DNA of 64,000 bases from Paenibacillus lignilyticus (GCF_017942085.1 NZ_JAGKSP010000006.1:186001-250000), one strand, 5' to 3'. Counted from the stretch's first letter, positions 35,929 to 44,447 are shown. Notes: generated from the letters alone by a model not told the origin. Translations and numbers: made by a program.

Positions 35929-36651
35929 ATGACAACGAACGTGAAAGCGATCGATGTTCACTATACGCCCATGCTCGGTTATGCCGAAGCATGGGATTTA
36001 CAGAAGGCATACGTGAAACAAATCGACAAGGAGGAGCGACGTGAAACGCTGCTCCTTCTTCAGCATCCCCCGACCTATACGATCGGTTCGCAGAAACATC
36101 CCGAACATCTGCTTTATTCCGAAGAAGAATTAGCAGCGCGCGGCATCGGCGTGTTTCAAATTGATCGCGGCGGGGATATTACGTATCATGGACCGGGTCA
36201 GCTTGTAGGGTATCCGCTGCTTTACCTGGATGGAGCGGGCCTTGATCTTCACGGTTACTTGCGACAGCTGGAGCAGGCTATTATGGACTGGCTGGCAGGG
36301 TACGGGATCGAAACGAATCGAAAGTCGGAGTATACGGGGGTTTGGGTTGGCGATGCCAAAATTGCGGCTATCGGCGTGAAATTTAATAAAGCCAGGACTC
36401 GACGCGGATTCGTGACGAGCCATGGCTTCGCGCTTAATATTAAAGCAGGCATTGCGCAGGATGGATTTCGCGGCATCATTCCTTGCGGCATCCAGGAATA
36501 TGCGGTTACTTCCTTTGCTGATGTAACAGGCATTAACTTAAGTGTGGAGCAAGCGGCTCGCGAGCTGCTGCCGCATTTCTGTAAGCAATTTGGCTGCGAA
36601 GCAATTGTAGAAACCGGACTATTCGAAGATCCAGCCGACGCCAATCAGTAA
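35929..36651 (+). CDS. lipB: Octanoyl-ACP:protein octanoyltransferase LipB
   Basis: A 240-residue cysteine/lysine acyltransferase that moves octanoyl from ACP to lipoyl domains. Signatures are RGGDITYHGPGQLVGYPLL, the catalytic Lys in KIAAIGVKF and the catalytic Cys in IIPCGIQEYAVTS. Its ribosome binding site is weak (ACGGGGC), suggesting coupling to bkdB just upstream. B. subtilis uses LipM and LipL instead, so this is a real difference. Its 3' end overlaps the converging small gene at 36619. Confidence 0.93.
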   Translation: MTTNVKAIDVHYTPMLGYAEAWDLQKAYVKQIDKEERRETLLLLQHPPTYTIGSQKHPEHLLYSEEELAARGIGVFQIDRGGDITYHGPGQLVGYPLLYLDGAGLDLHGYLRQLEQAIMDWLAGYGIETNRKSEYTGVWVGDAKIAAIGVKFNKARTRRGFVTSHGFALNIKAGIAQDGFRGIIPCGIQEYAVTSFADVTGINLSVEQAARELLPHFCKQFGCEAIVETGLFEDPADANQ

Positions 36652-36717
36652 AGTGGAGATCAGCATGGAGGCAATGAGCAGCCAGATGAACATTTTCATC
36701 AATCGGTTGGGACGCAC
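36619..36717 (-). CDS. Prli42-like stressosome-associated miniprotein
   Basis: A 32-residue protein starting GTG at 36717, nine bases after AAAGGAG on the minus strand, ending with TAG (36621-36619). It has a basic N-terminus (MRPNRLMKMF) and one membrane helix (about 10-29, IWLLIASMLISTLLIGVGWI). Size, charge pattern and the ASMLISTLL core fit Prli42, the Listeria miniprotein that anchors the stressosome. The 3' end overlaps the end of lipB on the other strand by 33 bases. The match is from memory of the family. Confidence 0.75.
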   Translation of the reverse strand: MRPNRLMKMFIWLLIASMLISTLLIGVGWIFE

Positions 36718-36794
36718 GAGAGCATGCTCCTTTCATAAGTGAGATGTACAAGTATGAGTCTATTGTAACGAAATCAATGAACGGAGGAAAGCCG

Positions 36795-37928
36795 ATGATT
36801 AATAACCAACGAATTATCGATGAATTTATGGCGCTTGTCCAGGTGGACAGCGAAACGAAATATGAACGTGAGATTTGCGATGTACTTACAGGAAAGCTGA
36901 AAGAACTCGGCTTCTCTGTGGAAGAAGACGATGCGGCAAGCGTTACCGGTCACGGTGCAGGCAATTTATTCGCGATGCTTGAAGCAAACGGCAGCGAGAA
37001 GGCACCGACGATTTTCTTTACCTCCCATATGGATACGGTCGTGCCGGGTAAAGGAATCAAACCGCATCTTGACGCAGACGGCTACATAAGAAGTGACGGA
37101 ACGACGATTCTCGGAGCAGACGATAAGGCCGGACTTGCAGCGATGTTCGAAGCGATCCGTGTCATTAAGGAACAGAATCGTCCTCATGGTCCGATTCAGC
37201 TGGTTATCACGGTTGGAGAAGAAAGCGGCCTTGTAGGTGCATCAGCGATCGACAGCAAAAGGCTGAAAGCGAAATTCGGTTACGCGCTGGATTCCAACGG
37301 GCCGATCGGCGATATTGCCGTTGCTGCTCCGTCGCAAGCGAAGATCACGATCAAAATTCACGGTAAATCGGCACATGCCGGCGTTAATCCGGAGGATGGC
37401 ATCAGTGCCATTCAAGTGGCGGGTAAAGCGATTTCCCGCATGTCGCTGGGTAGAATCGATCACGAAACAACGGCGAACATCGGACGTTTCGAAGGCGGCG
37501 GCGCAACGAATATCGTCTGTGATTTCGTGAAGCTGGACGCGGAAGCGCGCAGCATTGTACAGGACAAACTCGACAAGCAGGTTGAATCGATGCGCGAAAC
37601 CGTTCTGGCGGTTGCGGCCGAGTTCGGTGCAAAAGCGGAGTTTGAAAGCAAGCTCATTTATCCGGCCTTCAATTTCACCGATGGAGATCCGGTCGTGGAG
37701 CTGGCGAAGGCTGCGATTGAGAAAATCGGCAGAACGCCGAAGCTGTTTCACTCCGGCGGCGGAAGCGATGCGAATGTGTTCAACGGACATGGCGTTCCAA
37801 CCGTGAACTTGGCGATCGGCTATGAGCATATCCATACGACGAACGAGCAAATCAAGGCAGAGGATTTAGTGAAAACAGCGGAGCTGGTTGTTGCGATTAT
37901 CGAACAGGCTGCAGAGCTGACGGAATAA
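36795..37928 (+). CDS. yqjE: M20 family peptidase, tripeptidase T-like (YqjE)
   Basis: A 377-residue zinc peptidase. Metal and catalytic residues are seen in FTSHMDTVVPG, GADDKAGLAAM, TVGEESGLVGA and the late YEHIHTTNE. The lid domain includes GKSAHAGVNPEDGISAI. It resembles peptidase T and B. subtilis YqjE. The ATG at 36795 follows CGGAGGAAA. A strong terminator follows. Confidence 0.9.
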   Translation: MINNQRIIDEFMALVQVDSETKYEREICDVLTGKLKELGFSVEEDDAASVTGHGAGNLFAMLEANGSEKAPTIFFTSHMDTVVPGKGIKPHLDADGYIRSDGTTILGADDKAGLAAMFEAIRVIKEQNRPHGPIQLVITVGEESGLVGASAIDSKRLKAKFGYALDSNGPIGDIAVAAPSQAKITIKIHGKSAHAGVNPEDGISAIQVAGKAISRMSLGRIDHETTANIGRFEGGGATNIVCDFVKLDAEARSIVQDKLDKQVESMRETVLAVAAEFGAKAEFESKLIYPAFNFTDGDPVVELAKAAIEKIGRTPKLFHSGGGSDANVFNGHGVPTVNLAIGYEHIHTTNEQIKAEDLVKTAELVVAIIEQAAELTE

Positions 37929-37949
37929 CAGCTTTGCCTATACGAATAA

Positions 37950-37989
37950 GGGTTGCCGCTGTAGATGGATCTACGGCGGCAACCCTTTC
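37950..37989. terminator. Terminator after yqjE
   Basis: GGGTTGCCGC and GCGGCAACCC form a ten-base stem with an inner GTAGA/CTAC pairing, followed by TTTCTATT. It lies between the converging yqjE and mciZ. Confidence 0.85.
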
Positions 37990-38019
37990 TATTGTTTGAA
38001 CATGCAAGGTTGTCGATTA

Positions 38020-38184
38020 TCAACGAGTCGATTGCAAATACTCTCCAAGTGTGCGGCCGGATTTGCCGCTGCCGCTAAGCGGGCTTGTTTTCGTGCTCGC
38101 TTTGGCAAGCAGCTTCAACTGATGACGGATTTCCCAGGCTTTGCCGACAAGCGTCATTGAACTTTTTACCGTGTATTGTTTCAT
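38020..38184 (-). CDS. mciZ: MciZ-like FtsZ inhibitor (mother cell)
   Basis: A 54-residue protein that shares the core LVGKAWEIR with B. subtilis MciZ, where it blocks FtsZ polymerisation in the mother cell. The ATG at 38184 follows GGGGAGA on the minus strand and the gene ends before the yqjE terminator. The C-terminal half (KASTKTSPLSGSGKSGRTL...) is longer than the 40-residue B. subtilis protein and basic. It is divergent from nudF, next to which mciZ is also found in Bacillus. A possible sigma-E promoter lies upstream. Confidence 0.82.
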   Translation of the reverse strand: MKQYTVKSSMTLVGKAWEIRHQLKLLAKASTKTSPLSGSGKSGRTLGEYLQSTR

Positions 38185-38201
38185 GAACGATCTCCCCTTT
38201 T

Positions 38202-38209
38202 GCTATACT
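38202..38209 (+). promoter_or_regulatory. Extended -10 promoter candidate for nudF
   Basis: GCTATACT preceded by T gives TGCTATACT, an extended -10, about 78 bases before nudF. No clear -35 is present. It faces the mciZ promoter. Confidence 0.4.
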
Positions 38210-38215
38210 GATAGA

Positions 38216-38244
38216 TAGATATGAGAGAGTTAGAGAACATATGC
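38216..38244 (-). promoter_or_regulatory. Possible sigma-E promoter of mciZ
   Basis: On the minus strand GCATATG (six of seven to the sigma-E -35) is followed after 14 bases by CATATCTA, which keeps the CATA half of the sigma-E -10. B. subtilis mciZ is sigma-E dependent. Its -10 overlaps the region of the nudF promoter on the other strand. Confidence 0.5.
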
Positions 38245-38286
38245 CTACCGAATTAGGGAATCGCCATTTAAAGGAGCCGATGAGGG

Positions 38287-38844
38287 ATGTTAGAGAAAAC
38301 CGATCAATTCCGCGAGAAAACAGTCAAGACCGAACCGATTTTCGATGGAAAAATCATTTCGCTGCAGGTTGATACGATAGAGCTGCCCGATGGCAAAACA
38401 GCCACGCGCGAAATTGTCAGACATCCGGGTGCGGCAGCCGTATTGGCTCTGATCGATGATAAAATGCTCGTTGTTGAGCAGTATCGCAAGCCCATGGAGA
38501 AATTCCAAATCGAAATTCCGGCAGGCAAGCTGGATGCCGGCGAAGATCCGATGGTTGCGGCAGCACGTGAGCTTGAAGAAGAAACCGGGTATCGCGCCGG
38601 GAAGCTTCGCCCGCTAAGCGCGTTCTATACTTCACCTGGATTCGCCGACGAGAAGCTGTATGTCTATCTCGCAGAGGATCTTGTCAAAGGCGAAAGCGCG
38701 CCGGATGAGGATGAGTTTCTCGCGGTAGAAGCGATTACGTTCGAGCAAGCGCAGCAGTATATGAAAGAAGAGCGAATCAGCGACGCGAAGACGATTCTGG
38801 CCGTTTATGCATGGCATATCTACAGACTTACGGGAGAGATCTGA
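38287..38844 (+). CDS. nudF: ADP-ribose pyrophosphatase, Nudix family
   Basis: A 185-residue hydrolase with the Nudix box beginning GEDPMVAAARELEEETGY after IPAGKLDA, splitting ADP-ribose to AMP and ribose 5-phosphate. The start follows AAAGGAG. The next gene starts two bases after its stop. Position and length equal B. subtilis NudF. Confidence 0.94.
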   Translation: MLEKTDQFREKTVKTEPIFDGKIISLQVDTIELPDGKTATREIVRHPGAAAVLALIDDKMLVVEQYRKPMEKFQIEIPAGKLDAGEDPMVAAARELEEETGYRAGKLRPLSAFYTSPGFADEKLYVYLAEDLVKGESAPDEDEFLAVEAITFEQAQQYMKEERISDAKTILAVYAWHIYRLTGEI

Positions 38845-38846
38845 AA

Positions 38847-40073
38847 GTGACGACCGTGGAAGCGACGGCCGTACAAGGGAAAACGGGCCGCGTGTTTGCC
38901 GATCTTCATCTGCATATTGGGCGGACGGAGCGTGGCGAGCCGGTTAAGATCAGCGGGAGTAAGGATCTAACCTTCCGCAACATTGCGTATGAGGCCGCGG
39001 TTCGCAAAGGCATCGGTTTGCTCGGAGTGATCGACTGCCATTCGCCCGGCGTACAGCGCGATATCGAGTCCTTGCTTGATTCCGGGGAGATGAACCAAAT
39101 CAGCGGCGGCGGTATTCGCTACAGAGATACGACCATTCTGCTTGGAGCAGAAATCGAGGTTCGCGATGCCGGCTTCGGCACGGCCCATCATCTGATCTAT
39201 CTGCCGGACTTTGCGGAAATGCAGTCGTTCACGAAGTGGATGTCCCGCTCGATGCGCAATGTCCAGCTCAGCTCGCAGCGCTTATATGTGCCATCCCGCG
39301 AGCTGCAAGCGGAAGTGAAGGGACGAGGCGGACTGTTCATCCCGGCCCATATATTCACGCCGCATAAGAGCTTGTTCGGCAGCTGCTCCGATCAGCTTCA
39401 AGATACGCTCGTTCCGAACCTTGTCGATGCCGTCGAGCTCGGATTAAGCTCAGACAGCGAGATGGCAGGGTTCATACCCGAGCTCGATACCCTCCCATTC
39501 CTGACGAATTCAGACGCGCATTCCTTATCGAAGATCGGCCGCGAATATAATGAGCTATCCCTTCAAGAGTCATCCTTTCAGGAGCTGAAGCTTGCGCTTG
39601 AAGGAGCTGGAGGGCGGGCAATTACAGCCAATTACGGATTAAATCCGGTACTCGGCAAGTACCATCGCACGTACTGCGTGAATTGCGGTTCGCTCGCCGG
39701 GGATACGCAGGATGCCGAGCGCTGCTTGCAATGCGGGAGCCTCAAGCAAGTCCGCGGGGTATTGGACCGCATTATGGAGCTCGGGGCCAAAGCGGGTCGA
39801 AGTGAGCCTGTTGTGCCGCGAGATCGCCCGCGGTACATCTATCAAGTACCGCTGGAATTTATCCCGGGAATCGGTCCGAAGACATTGACCAAGCTGCTGG
39901 ATCAGTTTGGCACGGAAATGAACATTCTTCATGACGCACCAACGGAGGCAATTGCTGAGATTGCGGGCGAATCGGCGGCTGCTGTTATCGCAGACGCTCG
40001 CACCGGCTCACTAAAGCTGCAAGCCGGCGGCGGTGGCAACTACGGCAAAGTTGCTGTGAGCCGAAAGTCGTAA
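38847..40073 (+). CDS. Endonuclease Q (EndoQ) family PHP nuclease
   Basis: A 408-residue protein with an N-terminal PHP domain (FADLHLHIG, VIDCHSPGVQRD, GAEIEV, IPAHIFTPH, NSDAHS supply metal ligands), a Cys4 zinc motif (about 287-310, CVNCG and CLQCG) and a C-terminal helix-hairpin-helix (FIPGIGPKTLTKLLDQFG). This order matches EndoQ, which cuts 5' of deaminated bases such as uracil and hypoxanthine and at abasic sites. The GTG at 38847 follows GGGAGAG. B. subtilis YqxK occupies the same position. Confidence 0.85.
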   Translation: MTTVEATAVQGKTGRVFADLHLHIGRTERGEPVKISGSKDLTFRNIAYEAAVRKGIGLLGVIDCHSPGVQRDIESLLDSGEMNQISGGGIRYRDTTILLGAEIEVRDAGFGTAHHLIYLPDFAEMQSFTKWMSRSMRNVQLSSQRLYVPSRELQAEVKGRGGLFIPAHIFTPHKSLFGSCSDQLQDTLVPNLVDAVELGLSSDSEMAGFIPELDTLPFLTNSDAHSLSKIGREYNELSLQESSFQELKLALEGAGGRAITANYGLNPVLGKYHRTYCVNCGSLAGDTQDAERCLQCGSLKQVRGVLDRIMELGAKAGRSEPVVPRDRPRYIYQVPLEFIPGIGPKTLTKLLDQFGTEMNILHDAPTEAIAEIAGESAAAVIADARTGSLKLQAGGGGNYGKVAVSRKS

Positions 40074-40088
40074 GCTGCCTGCAGACCG

Positions 40089-40117
40089 TCATAGCAGCGG
40101 CGGCTTGGACATACACT
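40089..40117 (+). promoter_or_regulatory. Sigma-E promoter of spoIIM
   Basis: TCATAGC (five of seven to KMATATT) and, 14 bases later, CATACACT (perfect to CATACAHT), 28 bases before the spoIIM start. B. subtilis spoIIM is a sigma-E gene. Confidence 0.78.
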
Positions 40118-40145
40118 GAACCATCTGGGTTTAGGGGGATATGCC

Positions 40146-40790
40146 ATGCGAACAACTGCGCTCCAGCCGAATATGAAGGATCAGCTGACGCTTTATGTAT
40201 TCGTGTCTGTTTTATTTGTCGTAGGGGTCGTGTTCGGCGCGCTGCTCGTTAATGCGCTGACACTGGATCAGCAGCAAAATTTGGCCGGGGATGTAGAGCA
40301 ATTCATCCATCATATCCAAGAAGGGGTCTTACAGAGCGGCGGAGATACGTTCTGGGACCGTGCCTGGTTTCATGCCAAATGGCTGCTGCTTATCTGGGTG
40401 CTCGGCCTCACAGTCGTGGGGATGCCGCTCGTGCTGGCGCTTGATTTTCTGAAAGGCGTGTTGGTCGGTTTCGCGATCGGCACGTTGGTGAGGCAATTTG
40501 CGTGGAAGGGGCTGATCTTCTCGCTTGCTTCTGTTGCACCGCCAAACTTATTGGCAGTTCCGGCATTTCTTATCATAAGCGTGTCGGCTATTTCCTTCGG
40601 CCTCTATGTAGTTAAGAACCGTCTCTTGGGCCGTTTCGGAACTCTAAGCCAGCCACTGGCAGCCTTCACATCAAGCGCTGCCATGATGTTGGTCATCATT
40701 CTCGGTGCTGCTGCGATCGAGTGTTATGTGACTCCGCTGCTGCTGAAATGGGCCGCTCCGCTGATCGTAGGAGTCAGCGCTGGATTGTAA
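40146..40790 (+). CDS. spoIIM: Stage II sporulation protein M
   Basis: A 214-residue membrane protein with about five segments, part of the SpoIID-SpoIIM-SpoIIP machine that thins septal peptidoglycan and drives engulfment. The family region is FLKGVLVGFAIGTLVRQFAWKGLIFSLASVAPPNLLAVPAF. The start follows GGGGGAT. It sits between the EndoQ gene and fur as in B. subtilis. Confidence 0.94.
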   Translation: MRTTALQPNMKDQLTLYVFVSVLFVVGVVFGALLVNALTLDQQQNLAGDVEQFIHHIQEGVLQSGGDTFWDRAWFHAKWLLLIWVLGLTVVGMPLVLALDFLKGVLVGFAIGTLVRQFAWKGLIFSLASVAPPNLLAVPAFLIISVSAISFGLYVVKNRLLGRFGTLSQPLAAFTSSAAMMLVIILGAAAIECYVTPLLLKWAAPLIVGVSAGL

Positions 40791-40805
40791 TGATTCTAAA
40801 AAAAA

Positions 40806-40835
40806 TTGACTTTGTTCGATATGTGCACCTATAAT
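40806..40835 (+). promoter_or_regulatory. Sigma-A promoter for fur
   Basis: TTGACT and TATAAT with an 18-base spacer, 55 bases before the fur start. No clear Fur box is seen. Confidence 0.75.
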
Positions 40836-40889
40836 AAGAGCAAACCGATTCCGTGATTATGGCACAAGTCAGGTATGAGGGGGGAAGCC

Positions 40890-41354
40890 ATGGAATCCCG
40901 GATTGATAAGATTAAGCAGCAACTGCAGTCGCAGGGGTACAAGCTGACCCCGCAGCGAGAAGCTACAGTTCGCGTGCTTCTGGAGAATGAAGAGGATCAT
41001 CTTAGCGCGGAGGACGTGTTCATGCTCGTCAAGGACATCGCGCCGGAGATTGGATTAGCAACCGTATATCGGACATTGGAGCTGCTGAGCGAGCTGCATG
41101 TCGTGGAGAAGATGAATTTTGGGGATGGCGTTGCGCGGTACGACTTGCGGGCAGACAACAACAAACATCATCATCATCACCTCATCTGCGTGCAATGCGG
41201 AACCATGAGTGAAATATTGGAAGATTGGCTTGGGCCGCTCGAAGAGCGACTTGAGCGGGAATATGGTTTTACGGTTCTGGACCATCGCCTTGATTTTCAA
41301 GGAATATGCGTCAATTGCAAAGCGAAGAACGATGCACTTAAGGTCGAAAACTAA
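40890..41354 (+). CDS. fur: Ferric uptake regulator family repressor
   Basis: A 154-residue metalloregulator with an N-terminal winged helix (TPQREATVRVLLENEEDHLSAEDVFMLVK, IGLATVYRTLELL), the His cluster NKHHHHHLICVQCG and a second CxxC (CVNCK) for structural zinc. The location between spoIIM and yqzK matches B. subtilis Fur, but PerR and Zur share the fold. The ATG at 40890 follows GAGGGGGGA. Confidence 0.93.
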   Translation: MESRIDKIKQQLQSQGYKLTPQREATVRVLLENEEDHLSAEDVFMLVKDIAPEIGLATVYRTLELLSELHVVEKMNFGDGVARYDLRADNNKHHHHHLICVQCGTMSEILEDWLGPLEERLEREYGFTVLDHRLDFQGICVNCKAKNDALKVEN

Positions 41355-41356
41355 AC

Positions 41357-41417
41357 ACTCCCTTCTGCAGTGTTCTCAGCGCTCGTGCTGAGCAACACTG
41401 TTAAAGGGAGTTTTTTG
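41357..41417 (+). terminator. Terminator after fur
   Basis: ACTCCCTT pairs with AAGGGAGT; inside, CAGTGTT pairs with AACACTG and TCAGC with GCTGA. A run of six T follows. It separates fur from the converging protease gene. Confidence 0.9.
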
Positions 41418-41449
41418 TGCGCGTTTCTATGGTTACTTTGTCGGCTCTA

Positions 41450-42742
41450 TTAGGATCTCTTCCTACTGGACTTATGACCGGATTTGGATTTGCGCGATGC
41501 CGCCTCAGTCGATTGCTCGGAGGAGGAAGAAGAGGTTGCCCCTCCAAGCTGCATAATCCCATAACCTTGTGCTTTATAGGAGTAGTTCGAAATTCGTTTG
41601 GCTGAAGCACGAAGCCGCTTCGTGATCGCCGTAGGACCAAGCGAAGGATCAAGCGACTTCAATAGCGCAACGCCGCCTGCCACATGAGGACTGGACATGC
41701 TCGTGCCGGATAACACTTGGTAGCCGCCGCCGAGTGACGTCGATTTAATATAGCTGCCCGGGGCGGTGACATCGATGCCGTAGCCGCGGCTGCTATAATT
41801 CGCGACCTTCCCTTTACGTGTTGAAGCGGCAACCGCAATTGCCGTTGAATACCGGGCAGGCTGATCGATACGGCCGGTGCTTGTTCCGCTGTTTCCTGCC
41901 GAGGCGACGACAATTATGCCGCTCTGTCTTGCCCGCTGTACCGCTTCCTTGAGCGCGCTGCTTGTTTCGCCTTCCAGTCCGAGACTCATATTGATGATGG
42001 GGATCTTCTTGGAGATGCACCAGTCGATGCCTTTGATAATATCGGATACATAACCGGCGCCGTTTGCATCCAATGCCTTGACGGCGTATAACCTGGCACG
42101 AGGAGCTACGCCCTGCAGCATGCCATTGGCGCCGACTGCCGCCGCGATGCCTGCCACATGCGTACCATGGCCATTATCGTCAATGTAGGATGAACCCCCC
42201 ATCGTATTGACGCCTCCGCATATGCGAAGGTCGGAATGCTTGGCAATACCTGTATCGATAATGGCGATTCCTGCGCCTTTGCCTTTCGTGGCTGACCATA
42301 CTTTATTCGCTTCAATTTGCGAGAGATTCCAGCCTACACTGCTTGAGGACGAATCCGAGTGCAGCTTTCCTTTGCCTGCACCGCGCGTTCGCAAGTTTTT
42401 TCTCGAGTAGAGAGAAGCTTTTGCATGGATGCGAACCTTCGCGTTCTTCGCCTTGGGATGCACCTGAAAACCATGTGCATGGAGCTTGAAATCGGGCTCG
42501 ACGTAGCTGACATTCGGATGCTGGGCAAGCGATTGCAGCTGCTGGGTACGGCGGCTGTCGACATGACAGCAGATAACGCGGTTGCGGCGAATGCTCTTAA
42601 CCGGTCGGATGCCGTATTTGGCAAGCTCTTTGAGACATTGCGTATATTGCGATTGCGATTTGAATCCGATTAATTTACGCGTAGTATGACCTGATGATCT
42701 GCCTTTTGAGCAGCTGAGCAGCAGCCGTTCAACATTTGGCAA
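41450..42742 (-). CDS. Subtilisin-like serine protease (S8), no signal peptide
   Basis: A 430-residue protease. The catalytic triad is Asp in IAIIDTGIAKHSD, His in DNGHGTHVAGIAAA and Ser in SGTSMSSPHVAGG, with oxyanion Asn in ASAGNSGTS. An I9-like prodomain precedes it (LAQHPNVSYVEPD). No Sec signal peptide is seen; the C-terminus is a Ser/Lys/Arg tail (SSSSSEQSTEAASRKSKSGHKSSRKRS region). The TTG at 42742 follows AAAGGAGGAG; a longer reading to 42829 has no site. Not present at this place in B. subtilis. Confidence 0.85.
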   Translation of the reverse strand: MPNVERLLLSCSKGRSSGHTTRKLIGFKSQSQYTQCLKELAKYGIRPVKSIRRNRVICCHVDSRRTQQLQSLAQHPNVSYVEPDFKLHAHGFQVHPKAKNAKVRIHAKASLYSRKNLRTRGAGKGKLHSDSSSSSVGWNLSQIEANKVWSATKGKGAGIAIIDTGIAKHSDLRICGGVNTMGGSSYIDDNGHGTHVAGIAAAVGANGMLQGVAPRARLYAVKALDANGAGYVSDIIKGIDWCISKKIPIINMSLGLEGETSSALKEAVQRARQSGIIVVASAGNSGTSTGRIDQPARYSTAIAVAASTRKGKVANYSSRGYGIDVTAPGSYIKSTSLGGGYQVLSGTSMSSPHVAGGVALLKSLDPSLGPTAITKRLRASAKRISNYSYKAQGYGIMQLGGATSSSSSEQSTEAASRKSKSGHKSSRKRS

Positions 42743-42949
42743 AGATGCTCCTCCTTTAACGATAGACTGAACTTCCAATCGGTGCAGGAACCAATACTCC
42801 AGTGTATGGAGACATTCGTACAAGGGCATGGGTAGATGCTGATACGCTGGTACATATTTTCCGTTCCGCGAGAGAAAGTATCAGGGAGGACTGTCAACCC
42901 GTCCTCTGCCTGCATATGAAGAATCAAGGAGACGGAGAGGGAGATGCAT

Positions 42950-44092
42950 ATGATTATCGGCGTGCCGAAAGAAATCAAAGCAAGCGAGTATCGAGTTGCG
43001 CTAACCCCTGCAGGAGCGGGAATGTTGAAGGCTGCCGGACATGAGGTCGTGGTCGAAAGCGGTGCCGGTGAAGGAAGCAGCTTTACGGATGAAGCCTATG
43101 TAGCGGAAGGCGCGGCCATCTTGCCGACGGCCAAGGATGTATGGGCTAAAGCGGAAATGATTATGAAGGTGAAAGAGCCGTTGCCGGAGGAATTCGGTTA
43201 TTTCCGCGAAGGGCTGCTGCTGTTCACGTATCTTCATTTAGCCGCAGCGCCCGATCTGACCAAAGCGCTGATTGAGAAGGATGTCTCAGGGGTTGCTTAT
43301 GAAACGATTCAAATGCCAAATGGCAGCTTGCCGCTGCTCACACCGATGAGCGAGGTAGCTGGCAGAATGGCGGTGCAAGTCGGCTCGCAATTTCTGGAAG
43401 CCTTCTACGGCGGACGCGGCATATTGCTTGGCGGCGTACCCGGCGTTCCGCCTGCCGAAGTAATCATCCTCGGTGGCGGCATTGTCGGTACGAATGCTGC
43501 TCGGATTGCCCTTGGAATGGGGGCCAGTGTCGTTATCCTGGAGCGGAGCGCCGATCGGATGCGTTATATCGACGAGGTGTTCGAAGGCCGCATTCGCACA
43601 TTAATGTCGAATCCCTACAACATTGCGAGCGCAGTGAAGAAAGCAGACCTCTTGATCGGAGCCGTGCTGATTCCGGGTGCCAGAGCGCCGCATTTGGTCA
43701 CCGAAGAAATGGTCAAGACGATGAAGAAAGGTGCCGTCATCGTGGACGTTGCCGTTGACCAAGGGGGAACGATTGCGACGATCGACCGTGTAACGACGCA
43801 TAAGGATCCCGTCTATGAGAAACACGGGGTTCTCCATTATGCGGTTGCGAATATGCCCGGAGCCGTTCCGCGGACCTCTACGCTTGCGCTGACGAACGTT
43901 ACAATGCCTTATGCGCTGGAGCTTGCCGGCAAGGGGCTGGAGGAAGCAGTGCGTGCGAACGAGCCGCTTCGTAAAGGTGTAAACACGTACAAAGGCCGCG
44001 TTACTCATCCGCAGGTCGCTGAAGCTGTAAACATGCCGTACATCAGTATGAGTCAATTGCTTGAAAGCGTGCCTTTCGATAAACTAAGCTAG
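42950..44092 (+). CDS. ald: Alanine dehydrogenase
   Basis: A 380-residue NAD enzyme converting L-alanine to pyruvate and ammonia. It begins [21 protein letters not shown], and contains the NAD loop [20 protein letters not shown] and [13 protein letters not shown]. The ATG at 42950 is six bases after GGAGAGGGAG; the ATG at 42944 is too near. In B. subtilis ald is elsewhere in the genome and is needed for sporulation. Confidence 0.95.
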   Translation: MIIGVPKEIKASEYRVALTPAGAGMLKAAGHEVVVESGAGEGSSFTDEAYVAEGAAILPTAKDVWAKAEMIMKVKEPLPEEFGYFREGLLLFTYLHLAAAPDLTKALIEKDVSGVAYETIQMPNGSLPLLTPMSEVAGRMAVQVGSQFLEAFYGGRGILLGGVPGVPPAEVIILGGGIVGTNAARIALGMGASVVILERSADRMRYIDEVFEGRIRTLMSNPYNIASAVKKADLLIGAVLIPGARAPHLVTEEMVKTMKKGAVIVDVAVDQGGTIATIDRVTTHKDPVYEKHGVLHYAVANMPGAVPRTSTLALTNVTMPYALELAGKGLEEAVRANEPLRKGVNTYKGRVTHPQVAEAVNMPYISMSQLLESVPFDKLS

Positions 44093-44213
44093 CCCGGTGC
44101 CTAGGCATGATTCATCGTCCCTGCTCATAAGGTGTTGTAAAGGACAACCATTTGCCCGTCTGTAATCGGGAAAGGCTGCCCATTCTTCGCTTTTGGGAAA
44201 AGGGGAATTCGCG

Positions 44214-44447
44214 ATGGTGGTGTCGGTTCGCAGGTGGCTGAGACGGATATTATTTGTGCTGCTGCTCTGTTTCCTTACAATTACGATGTATGGCGGCTGC
44301 AGGTTTATCGCCGTTTGGATAACCCCGCAGGATCCATACCGAGTACCGCAGGGCCAAGCTTTGAAGGTATTCAACGAAGAACCGTTTCAGGTGGATGCAA
44401 GCAGCATTTATGACAAACTTCGGTTATTTTACTGGTATGGCGAATAG
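44214..44447 (+). CDS. yqzK: DUF4227 family membrane protein (YqzK)
   Basis: A 77-residue protein with one membrane segment (about 11-34) and a short outer part including WITPQDPYRVPQGQALKVF. It fits YqzK/DUF4227, which lies between fur and xerD in Bacillus. The ATG at 44214 follows AAAAGGGGAA. Function is unknown. Confidence 0.85.
   Translation: MVVSVRRWLRRILFVLLLCFLTITMYGGCRFIAVWITPQDPYRVPQGQALKVFNEEPFQVDASSIYDKLRLFYWYGE

Noticed and set aside
41160..41185. Artificial His tag in Fur
   Set aside because: The His run is the natural metal-binding cluster of the Fur family and is in the middle of the protein.
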